From Apus apus (Eukaryota; Chordata; Aves; Apodiformes; Apodidae), in the NCBI RefSeq assembly GCF_020740795.1, contig NC_067285.1, positions 92,091,152 to 92,155,151 on the forward strand: a DNA stretch of 64,000 nt, written 5' to 3'. Below the pieces are notes generated by a model that saw only the letters and a list, made by a program, of their open reading frames with translations, had not been told where the DNA came from and did not search any database. Shown here in pieces: positions 38,932 to 49,708 of this stretch (positions within the stretch are counted from its first letter, which is position 1; each line of letters starts with the position of its first letter). Both the position numbers and the translations under genes were made by a program.

Positions 38932-39961
38932 TGTTCTGGTTTGGTTTGGTGGGTCTTTTGGTAGCAGGGGAAGGGCCACAGGAGTGGTTCTTGTAAGAAG
39001 CTGAGAAGCTCCCCCTGCTCCAAAATCAGCCAAGCAGCCATTAGAGGGACAATAGATGCGCCTCAGTGATTAACATAGAAAGAACTGAGATAACACCTGA
39101 GCAGAGAAGGAGAGGGGAGAAGAGCTGTGCTGGAGGCAAGAGCCATGCTGGAGAAGGAAAGTGGTGCTGGTGATTGGTGAGGAAGAAGGGGAAGAAGGTG
39201 CCCAAGCAGAAGTTTCCCTGCAACCCATGGCGAGATGGCAGCTGTCCCCCTGCACTCGTGGAGGAACGTGGTGGAACATTCCCTGAAGGCGCCAGGAGGG
39301 GTGAACTTGGCCAGTGGACTTGGATTTTGTGGCCAGTGAATTTGCTGTCAGTGGACTTGGAATATGCAGCTTTGGAAGACCCCGGTGCCAGGGGAGTTGA
39401 CTGTTCCAAAGCAGCCCATGACTCTCTGAGAAGCCCAGGCTGGAGCAGCTCGGGACCTCGTGGGAAGGACTCATGTTGGAGAGGTTCGTGGAGGACTCTG
39501 CCATGGGAGGGACCCCGTGGGGAAGCAGGGAAGGACTGTAAGGAATCCTTCTTCCTGAGGAGGATGGCACGGCAGGAACCACCAGCCTGTGAACTGACTC
39601 TAAACCCCATCCCCTGTCCCTCTGTGCCCCTGGGGGGAAGGAGGGAGAGAAACTGGGAACAAAGTGATTTGGGCCTGGGGAAGAAGGGAGGGGTGGGGTA
39701 ACATATGCAAGCCCTGCTCTGTGTGTTGTCTGTGTCCTGTGTGTGTTTGATTAGTGTGAAATTAAATTATTTTTTCCCAAGTTGAATCTGTTTTTCCCGG
39801 GACATTAATCCGTGAAGAGCCCTCCTTGTCCTTTGTCTTAACCCATGAGCTTTGTCCTCCTCATCCCAGAGTGTGTGTGTATGTGGGGGGGGGGTGGGGG
39901 GAGTTGAGTAAGCAGCCATGGGGCTGTTCCTTTGTTGTCGTGTTGGGCCCCAGCCACGACA
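38932..39961 (+). mobile_element. Solo LTR (1,030 bp) of an ERVL-like element with intact target duplication
   Basis: Starts TGTTCTGGTTTGGTTTGGTG and ends CAGCCACGACA, with TG...CA termini. It is flanked by perfect 5-bp direct repeats ATTGG (38927-38931 and 39962-39966). It is GC-rich compared with its surroundings, has ATTAAA at 39761-39766, and a G-run of about 16 bases (39886-39900) near the U5 end. Five-base duplications fit ERVL-class integrases; ERVK usually gives six and ERV1 four. There is no internal retroviral sequence, so recombination between two LTRs has removed the body. Open frames of 170-190 codons on both strands inside it (39041-39701) follow from GC richness and are not genes. 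The unbroken duplication suggests a younger insertion than the LTR at 30269. Confidence 0.9.
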
Positions 39962-39966
39962 ATTGG
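39962..39966. repeat. Target-site duplication ATTGG, right copy
   Basis: Matches the left copy exactly and fixes the LTR end at 39961. Confidence 0.85.
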
Positions 39967-42900
39967 TTTAATTGTTTCAAAGGAATTTTAGATAGATACA
40001 GGAAAAAAAGTATTTTATGTGGCAAATCCTTGGTTTGTTACTGCTTGCCCAAAGTGAATCTTACACAGGCAAGTGGGCATGACCCACAAAGCACGTTATA
40101 ATTATGTTTTTCAGCCAAAACGTCTATTTTCCTGGGAAGTCTGAAAGACAACGCCATGAATTAGCAACTCACCCTCCTGCCCAGTTTCATGGCTGCTAGC
40201 AGGTCGGGGAATTAGAAGGTTGTGCATAGAGCACAGTGTTTGTGCTAAGGCATATATAGCAGAATGAAGTGGGAAAAGTAATTGTAAACCCTGGAGAACA
40301 ATATACTTGGTTCAGATGAGTCAGTGGGTTGGAAGAAAACTTTTACTTTGCTCATCTTAAAAAAGCAAACCTCAAACTCTAACTTTCCTTAACCAGTTGT
40401 CCTGTATGGAAACTGCGGTAAAATAAATTGAATCTCTTTCATCCTTATTTATTATCCTTGTTGCTTTTTAATTGGATCACAATAGGAAATCCCGATAAAT
40501 AACGTATCTTGTGTTAAGACACCCTTTTGTGTGATGTATTTTTTTCTCTTACATCAGTTCTTTTTGACTCAAAGGATTTTTCTTTTAAATACCGACTTAG
40601 ATTGATGTATAAAGCATAGAGATAATTTAATCTAGAGCTCTTTAGGGTGCCTGTGAACTTTTCCGTTTGGTTGTTTTAAACTAATTTCCTCCACAGACAT
40701 TGAGTGATGATGGGTGGCTAAGGGAATGATTAGACACTAGGATTTTGTGAACAAGAGCAAAGAGTTTTTATGCTACAATTATATTAATTATTTATCAGCA
40801 CAAGGCAAATCTAAAGTATTGACCACTGCATTAAAAAGGTCCAAATATGGCTAAGATATGGTAATGGTGAGATATCAGTGAAATACAGCTGCATTTCTGT
40901 TGTATTATTGAACTGCTTAGCTTGATTGCATTTGCAACCTTTTTCAGTCTCTCAGTAGAACAATACTTGAAAGCTATAGAAAAGTATTCATTGCCTTAAA
41001 AGACTTAGTGTTGTCTGGCATCATGCCAGTTTAGTAATCTTTCCCCCCCCAACTTCTAATCCTGTGCAGAAGAATGGGCTGTATTCACCAAAATTATCAA
41101 TGAAAATTGCACAATTAAGTCTGGTTTATGGGGCTGTGTTTCAGCAGTGGATGCTGTATGCTAACAATAGGCTGACACTTCCACATTTCCAGCTGAACTC
41201 CATGTGTCAAAGAGTTTATGCCATGGCTATAAATGGTGTTTCTCAGGTAGCTCTGTCACAAAGCAAGTATTTGCTGCCTGTGTGTTAGAACTTCATTTAT
41301 TGACTAGTCTGACATATTGCCCCATGACAAGAAAGTTACTGACACTGGGTTGGATTTTTTAAGGGTGTTAGACTCTAGAGACTGATTTGGCTCTTAGAGC
41401 ATTTGGGAGACTTGGATTCAAATTCTGCCTCCTGCACAAAGCACAGGGCTGATTTAGCTGCTTGCTTCTCAAACCTGGCCTTCCCATAACTGAAAAATAG
41501 GGCTAACAGTATGTGTTCTGAGGTGAAGAGGTGCTTTCTCACTCTCTCCAGGAGGAAAGTCCAGCTGCATTGATTCAGCTGTGCCACTGTAAAGCTTTAT
41601 CATGGAAGGATGGCAGAGAAATGAAACAAAGCTAAGGCTGTAGTTTGCTGAATACTTGGTGCTGGTGTTGGCTGTGAAAGCAGCAAGCTGGCTTTCCCCT
41701 AGCCTCTAGCTCTTTGTCCTAGGCTTTGCTCTGTTTTTCTAAACTGTCTGGAGTTTTTTTGTCATTTGTGCATTAGCAAATCTGTATGCTTTTACTCTTA
41801 TCAAAACATAAAGTGAATGGAAATGTTTTTATAGAAGGTCACTAATTAGATAATTGCTCTTGGATAATTGCACTGAGCATTAGTTTTTAATGTATATTGG
41901 TATATATGGACTAGCCTTTTAGTAATCTGTGTGCATTTACCCAAAGCAATGGAAAACATTCCCAAGTCACTTTAATTTAAAAGAGGTGTTAAGGACAGAA
42001 GTTGGACACTGAACATGGCTGTAACTTCTAACGCCCCTGGAGGCCTTCCATTTAGGGCTCATGACTGTAGCTATTGTTTCATTTACACTGCAGTTGAAAT
42101 TTTATTATATTTTTGGTCTTAATTCTTGTTTGCCTCTGAAATGGTACCTGGCAGTTGAATCTCTGTCTTTGGTGCACAGACATTGTCTATTCATTACTAA
42201 TCCTTGGTGGAGACATGCACGTATTCTGACAAGAGAAATTCAGGGCTAGTATCAAGCCCTGCAACATCTGCTAAATTCACACGGGGAACAGGAATATGAA
42301 AACAAATACACAAAGGGCAGAGCTACTGAGATGGCAAATATTGTTTTTTCCATGCCACACCCAAACCAAAAATAGAGGCAGGGAGGCCCTTAAAGCTTTA
42401 TTCAGGCTCCTGGCAGCTGACAGTATTTGCTTGTTTTCCACTGAGCTGTAAGTGAGCAAGACTGCCTGCCCGAGACTTTTGCTTCTTTTACTACAGGTAA
42501 ATCAGAAGTAGGTAAGAATAGCTCCATTGAAATTACTAATGTTAAAATTATACAAATGTGATCACACTCAAGCTTGCACACCTGAAGAGGAGTAGGAGCT
42601 GGTAACACTTTTTTTTTTTTTTTTTGGCAGGAAAGAAACTGCCTGTAACATGGAGTAGTGTGGATTTGCTAGCTGGGCAAGAGGAGCAGAAGGCAAGGGA
42701 GCCCAGAGGCTGGCTCCTGGCTGCAGTCCCAGAACTGGGAGTTGCCCTGGCATAGCCGGCCTTGGGGAGGGCCCGTATTGCTGCACCTCTGCAGCTCTAG
42801 GAGGGAGCATGCAGCTCAAAAGGGGCCCAGGGTTGGGCAGCTGTGTAAGGACACAGGTGGCATTTTCTGCATCCAGGACTGCTGCGTAAAACTCAAGTGT

Positions 42901-45900
42901 TTAATTAGGTAGATAAAGCTGGACACTCCCAAATCTACTGTTGATAAAACAGTGTTGCAAAGTGGGCGTAGGATGAAGGGGGAAGTAAGTGTAGTAAATA
43001 CAGCTCAGTCAATAAATGTAGTCATTGTAATAAATACCATGAGGACAATGGGTGGCCAGAGGAGGAACAGACCCATAGCCTGAGAAGTCCTCAGGACTGT
43101 AGAGATCTGACTGTATACAGTTCATTTGGGGCCCTCCCTGCCTCACCTGCCTTAAAGCTGCCTTCAGAGACACTGCATCTGAGTGTGTCACAAGAGGATA
43201 TTAATGCTAACCTGCCTGGGCAAAGTACCTTAACAACCAGATGCACTTGCACAGGAGGCTGGGCAGAAGTGAAATAACCTGTTTTGATGTGGTATGGAGA
43301 GCATCAGCCCTGCACAGGCAAACCTGTGCTGCTGCTCTTTCTGCTGGCAGCAGTGAGCTGGGTAGCACCAGCAGAGTTGGCATCAGGCTGTTCCTTTTTC
43401 TCCTGGCCTCTGTTGACTGCGTGAGGATTTGATGCTCTTTCCACTGGAGCCAGTATGAAAAGTCCCTAGGGCGGACTTGAGGTTGAAATGGTTTCCAGTC
43501 ATTGTGTGTGTGTTCTCCTTGACATGGGGATACTCTTGTCCTTGTTACTCAGCTCTTTCAGAAAAGTAAATTGTCTACTATAGCAAGGCATTGGACCTTG
43601 TTTACATAGAGTCAGACAATTAACTGCTCTTTAATAGAAGTACACAACTGTACTAAATAGTTGGGAAATCATGCAAAGCTGAGCCAAACCCAGTTGGTAA
43701 CACCAAAAAAAAGTAAGCCCCAAGGATATGGCTTACTCCTTGCTATCCCGAATGGAAAAGTAACTTAAATTAATTAGTAATAGAACATTCAACCAGATTT
43801 TTTTTTCTAACCAGAAAGCATCTGTGGCTTTGCAGCAAACATCTGCCGCTAAAGTGAAAAAAACAGAAGTCAAATAAACTCATCTGAAAATTGCAGACAG
43901 AAAAACGTCACACAAAAAAGAAAACTTGGACCTTTTTTCCCCTGCTTCCTGCTTTAAGTGATTAAATGTTTAGTTTCCAAACAATGTACTCAGCTCTTAA
44001 TAAAATTTTAAGGTTCCTCCATATGTCTAAGTGAAAGTGACTCAGAGGAGAGCTCACAGGAATATTGCTGCCTTGTTTCCCTCCTTTCCAAAAATCTCTT
44101 TTGTCCTTTCTACCAAAATTCCTTTATTTTGTCCAGTTTGATATTGAACTTTTAGTAAGTGAAACTACATCGTGTTTTATACCTATTCTCCTTTGCAATG
44201 CATCCTGCTTGCCAGCACTCTTCTCTAGCTCAGCAAAAAACAATGGTTTCCATGCATCATTGATTGAGGTTTTGATGTCAGCATGTTCTCTAGCACTATC
44301 AGGTCCTAAATGAGGTGCTTCTGTTTAAGGAATGGGGATTTGGCCTCCTGCTCAGCATTAGCTGTGGCCTCCGCATAACTAGTCTGTTGTGTGGAAATGA
44401 CTGGCATGCTCCGCTGACAGGAGGCCACAAATAATTCTCAGGTAAACAGGGTCTGAAGGGTAAATTTTAAGTTCCAGTTGTGTGTGTTGAGTTCCCCCCT
44501 GCCCCAAGTCTTTTGTGAAACAATGTCCGTGGAAGATTTAGACAATACTGAAGCCGTGTTTAACTAGATACTGTGCAAACGTAGCAAGAGACCTCCCCTT
44601 CCTGAAAGACCTGAATAAAGACTTTCCTTAGCTTTTATTCAGTAAAGCCTGAGAGCAAATACTTCAAGTAGGTTTGTTTCCTTGAGATCAGACACAAACA
44701 ACAGTGTGGGTAGAGAAGGATCTCAGCACTCACAAATGTTTACCTTGTGACCACTTTCAACTAGGCTTTCCAAGGAAGCCACAGTTCCTTTCACTTGCAG
44801 GTATTGCTCCGTCTTCCTACTGATGCAGAGCTGCTCAAAAATCATCAGGTTAATGATTTTCAGTATTAGCCTTAAATCTGGTACAAGTTTACTGGGATTT
44901 GCAATTTTGCAATTTGGAAAATCTGAATTGGCTTTTGACCAATGCTTGGGTTAGCTGTGATTTGGGGGAAAAGATAAAACAATTGAAAAATTCTGCTAGT
45001 GTTTTGATTTTTATATTTGCTTCATTTCCCCATAAATCTATATGAAAAAAAAATAATCTCAAAGTTTTCCAGTAACCTCCATTTCCAAGAACCACTCTCT
45101 TTCCTTGTTTATGAGTGGGAAGTATTTGATTTCTGTGTCTTCCTCATGAAACAACACTACATTTGACTCTGTATTTATGTGAAAAAACAAGAGAATATGT
45201 TGCTTTATTTAATAATGGGGAAAAAAGTAATAACTAGAGCAGTGCAAATTAATGTAATAAGTGTAAAATCACGGGTATAAGAACCATCTGAACTACTACA
45301 GTCCTAGACAGCAGGTATCCAGTTTGTATTCCTTTCTTTAGGAAAGGAGTTACTGCTCCCTCTCATTCAATGCCCAGTCGATCTTTCTGGTCACTGAGTA
45401 ACTTCAGCGTTCATTCTACCTTCCGTCCTACAAAGATACTTTGTGTAATTAACATTCAACACATTTAAGTACTGAGCTACTAAATGCTATTTTACTGTGC
45501 ACACCCAATTTGTACAAGCACTTTTTAAGAGACTGCCCATGGCAGACTGTTCCTAGCATCCATATGCAATGGTCCTCCTCAGGGGAAGCCTGTGTAAAAG
45601 GATGGCTGTTTATTTCGGAGTTGATGTGTTCCCCTGACTCCTCTAAGATTTAAATTCAGCTTAGCAGATAAGCCCCTTATCTGCAAGAGTTTCCAAATAG
45701 AACTTAGTAAATAATTTAACTTCAGATATCAGTTATAGCAATTTTGGAACAGTTACAGTGTGACGGCTTCGTGCTATATTCCCACCTGCACAGCTGTGAG
45801 CAACTCTCCTGGGAGGTTATGAGTACAATTAGTTTACTAAAAATATTTTTTTATGTCTCAGGCTGAACACACTAGGCTATACTAGGGTCTTGGCCCCCCT

Positions 45901-47187
45901 CAACATTAGACCTACTATGTTTTGAGATAAGAATCCTGAAATTAATGACAATATTAATTCTTTTGAACATTACTGGTAAACTTGTTCAGATTAAAAATTT
46001 TTAAAACTTATATTAAGTACTGGTAATGACAAACCCCCTTTTTTTTGCAAAGAAAATTCAGAGCTTATCTGAAGCAAGTTGCTGTAGGTGTTATTATTCT
46101 CCACTTCTTTTTAGTATCCCCTAGCATTATGTGGGAAGAAGAAAGAGATGGACTTCATAGAATAAACTGAGGAAATAATACCTTGCTGGCAATCACCACC
46201 CAACCACTGTAGGAGTAAAGTTAAACAAATACTGCTTGCTGCTTTTGTGCAGTGGGAATCTCCAGGGGGTGAAAATCTTATGATGCACTAGAGATCTTTT
46301 AGTAAGTAAAGATTCTGTAGCTCTATAGAATGTAATCTCTAACTAAATTTCTATAAAGGGATTATAATGAGGAGTATTTAGAACACTATCTGAAAACAAT
46401 TACAGTTTAAATAAAAATTGTTATGAGAAAAAGATCTTTGTGATAAAAATGCTAATGCTGTGCCCTGGAAAAATCCTTCAGCAGAAATTAAAAAAATAAA
46501 CTCTTGCAATATTTCTAGCCATTGTCAGTGAAACCTTATAACTCTTTGTGAAAATAGGTATACTTTAATATAATTTAAATTCTCGATTAACTGGATTTTA
46601 ACTGACTTTCCTGTAACTCCCTATTCTGTAAATTTTTTCTCGTTTTTGTGGAGCACTGTACTATTTCCCATCTGCCTTTCATTTGCTTTTGTAAGATTTT
46701 TTTTTTAAATGCACCAAATTCAAGGAGGGGAAATCAGAAATCATGTAAGTTCAACGATGAGGCCACGTTCGTTAAAATATACTTTGACTGAAGCATCTGA
46801 AACAATGCAATTCATGGTATAAGTAAAGTCAGAAGAGTTCTAAATCCCTTAGTTTCAGACATCAGACACATTAACTCCCCGTTCTCCCCATGTACTCAAA
46901 CACAAACATTTTAATAATGAAAAAAAAAATATTAAAATATTACTTTTTAAATAGATGTGGCTTTAAATTGTTTTGTTTGGATTTCAACTGAGCTAAATGT
47001 GTTTCTGAGTATAAAAAACAATACTGACTCAACAACAGGTGGAACAAGTGAGATCAGGTATTTTCAGGGTAAAACTATTAGACTATTTTGAAAGCTAAAA
47101 AAGAAAGGGAATGCAAAATATGCCCTTTAACCAGTTTCTCTTGAAAGCACAATGTTACAAATTTAAAGGAAGAAGAACTTTTCCTAC
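39967..47187. other. Non-coding DNA, probable PGCKA1 5' intron or intergenic
   Basis: No supported exon. A T17 run lies at 42609-42625, next to a moderately GC-rich 200-bp patch (42640-42840) that lacks clustered CpG and so is not a clear CpG island. Otherwise AT-rich. Confidence 0.45.
42609..42625. repeat. T17 homopolymer
   Basis: Seventeen T on the plus strand, followed by GGCAG. It looks acceptor-like, but no exon follows. Confidence 0.75.
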
Positions 47188-47243
47188 CTGTAGCTTTTGT
47201 GCGGATCAGGAAGTGTAGCTTTTTTGTGATTACAATCTTCCAT
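47188..47243 (-). CDS. Candidate upstream coding exon in frame with PGCKA1
   Basis: On the minus strand, ATG at 47243 in a strong start context (GCC before, G after) opens MEDCNHKKATLPDPHKSYR and meets a good donor, CTACAG|GTAGGAAAAG, at 47188/47187. The incoming phase matches the PGCKA1 exon at 7021 exactly: AG+A gives Arg, then LKKIQ, then MGCRCC, with no stop. The result would be a 349-residue isoform. An in-frame TAA lies two codons before the ATG, and a TATTTAA element sits about 30 bases further upstream (near 47271-47280). Against it: the intron would be about 40 kb, the phase match has a one-in-three chance, and I was searching for such sites. A non-coding 5' exon or pure chance are alternatives. 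An extension would bury Gly2 and abolish myristoylation. Confidence 0.22.
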
Positions 47244-49381
47244 GGCTTAGCTTGGCTTCTGCATTTGAATGTTAAATATGTAAGAATGCCTTGTTTAGCT
47301 TGGGAGTTTGCATGACCTCTTAATGAGACACTGCAGTTAGTGTCATTGGGTATTAAGGCATCATGTGACTGTAGATGAAAATAAAATCCTTTAAAGTTTG
47401 CATTTAATACTTCCTAGAATCTGTAACCCTTTACCTGCAAGCTGGGTAAAAACCTGATAGAGCTTACTGTTTCCTGGTCAGGCTTAGAAAAAGGAGAAGA
47501 GAAAGAACACGTGCCAGGTAATTCCTTTTCCTCTGGGACAGTCGCTTACAATGACCACAACAAAGTCTGAGCCTGTCAGTGTATTAATGCTGTCATTTGC
47601 ATATTCTTAAAACTTAATCTCCCCACATCACAAACAGTGCTGGAGGGATTTGGCAGGAAGTTCTTCTCATATGTTTTGCCTAGCAGTGACATTTAACCTC
47701 TGCTGTTTTGGGTGGCGCTCTACAGAGGAACTCAGATCCAAGGTGTATTTTGGGGCATTGCATCACATTGACCTGTGGAAATTGCGGACTTTCTTCGAAT
47801 CATTTTGGTTTGGGTGTAGTGTTGCCAAAAGTGATATGGAAGTTGTTCTGCTGCCACAATCCAGTTGGGAGTGTTCCCTGTGCAGGAGAAGATACTTAAC
47901 TTAGGAAATATCTGCAAGCAGCTGGGTCATGTGTTTCCCAGCAGTAATGTAATGTGTATCACTGTACCTGGGAACTGTAAAAAACCCACAAACCTCCCAA
48001 AAAGAACTGCATGTGCTACAGCCAGGGGAACCAAAGCACCCTAACAGAGACTGCTCCATAGTGCTTTAGAAATGTTCTAATAAATCCTTTCTTTGCTTGT
48101 TTGTTTGTTTGTTTGTGGTGTTAAGCCTCATAGAAGCAGTTACATGAAGTCCAGCTGCTGTACTAGTATGTGTAATGTTCTCACCCTAAATAATAGTGGA
48201 TTTAAGGTTGCTCCCCTGCCTGGCAGGGGTTGGATCCTTGCCTTCCCTGTGTAAGGGGCTGCTTGCCTTTATCAGGCAAAGTATCTTCCTAAAATCCCAT
48301 TTCAGCAGCAGGCTGGGTTTGGTTCCCCTAGTATGAGCTGCAGTGAACTGAAGCTGAGACTGTCAAACTCGTGTCATAACATAAAGCCCATTCTGGAGAA
48401 TGTTCATGCTGCGACAGAAGTCTGCCTTGAAAATTTACAGCCCAAAAGCTGAACTTTGTAACTTCAATTACTATCATCAACATGATCTTAGTGAAGGAAA
48501 TGCCAGGCAATTTACTAACAGGTAATGGAAAAATGGAGACTAGCAATGGCAAACCATTCTGCTGCATTTGGGATGTTGTTTTCATTTGGATTTCATGTTT
48601 GGATTTTTCCTTCATCTCTCACCTTGCAAGTGTGTTTATTTCACTTTAAATATGCTGAGTAGATCTATTTTAGTCTAGAATCTTTCTCACGTGTACCAAA
48701 ATGCATGTGGAATCAAAGCTGTGACATAGATGTGGGGGAGATGATTTTATTTATCTCTTATAAACTACATAAAAGTAGGACTCTTTCTGGTATGACAGTA
48801 TCATGTGGCAACAGCTGTGACAGTGGGAATGTGTGAACATGCCTTAAATCTTTGTATGTTCCCTGCTGAGGCTGGAGAGGGGACTGATGTGCTGCCAAAA
48901 GGGCAGGCGCAGCAGGTGGAGGGTGTATCATGGCTGGGAACACGTCAGGGACTTTGCTGAGTTGGGATGGGAGCATCACTCCCCCTGGCAAGCAGGACCA
49001 GAGTGGGTGAGGGATGATGGAGCAGTGGAGGCAGAGACAAGAGCTTGTTAGGGACAGATTTGAAAAGCCACTTTGAGATTGTGATTTTAAGAGCACGTTC
49101 TGCTGGACTGGGTATCTTGGGAGAATGTTCTCGCACACTCTTCTGGTTATTGGCCTGTGTTTTCAAGCAAATTTAGCACAGTGTAGTTGGTCCTTGATAG
49201 TGAAAGTCCCTTTTTCACAGAAGGATGGTGGTGCAAATGGCCCCTTCTGGAGAAGCGCATGATAAAATCTGTGTTCTCATCCTGCCCTGGGAAGGATTGT
49301 GATGACTCTTCCTTCAGCCTTTAACCTCCCTGTTGAAATTGAGAATCGAGACTTTTTAATGTATATAAATATCTGAAGGGT
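47244..49381. other. Non-coding DNA
   Basis: Contains a (TTTG)n microsatellite at 48097-48116 and chance frames on both strands. Nothing else recognised apart from the promoter-like sequence noted for the candidate exon. Confidence 0.45.
48097..48116. repeat. (TTTG)n microsatellite
   Basis: Five units of TTGT/TTTG. Simple repeat. Confidence 0.8.
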
Positions 49382-49708
49382 GGGTGTCAAGAAAGAGGGT
49401 CCAGTCTCTTTTCTGTTGTGCCCTGTGATAGAACAAGGGGCAATGGATGCAAACTGGAACACAGGAAGTTCCACCTCGACATGAGGAAAAATTTCTTTAC
49501 TGTAGGGGTTACAGAGCACTGCAACAGGCTGCCTAGAGAGGTTGTGGAGTGTCCTTCTCTGAAGACTTTCAAAACCACTCTTGATGCATTTCTGTGTGAC
49601 CTGCCCCAGATTCTGTGGTGGTCCTGCTCTGCCAGGGGCATTATACTCGAGAATCTCCAGAGGTCCCTTCCAACCCCTACCATTCTGTGATTCTGTGAGA
49701 CTATGATT
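49382..49708 (+). mobile_element. CR1 LINE, well-preserved 3' end
   Basis: Contains AACAAGGGGCAATGGATGCA, AACTGGAACACAGGAAGTTC, CACCTCGACATGAGGAAAAA, AGGCTGCCTAGAGAGGTTGT, GGTCCCTTCCAACCCCTACC, ending ATTCTGTGATTCTGTGAGAC. It covers the C-terminal end of ORF2 and the 3'UTR. It is the best-preserved CR1 copy here; an open frame at 49418-49690 is a remnant of the reverse-transcriptase ORF's last part, not a host gene. Confidence 0.93.

Noticed and set aside
39041-39701. Overlapping frames of 170-190 codons on both strands
   Set aside because: They lie wholly inside the solo LTR, are proline/serine or glycine rich because of base composition, and overlap each other.
42640-42840. GC-rich patch considered as a CpG-island promoter for PGCKA1
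   Set aside because: CpG dinucleotides are few and not clustered, and no exon with a donor follows on the minus strand.
49418-49690. 90-codon plus-strand frame plus antisense frames
   Set aside because: The plus frame is the decayed end of CR1 ORF2 within the CR1 copy at 49382-49708; the antisense frames are shadows of it.
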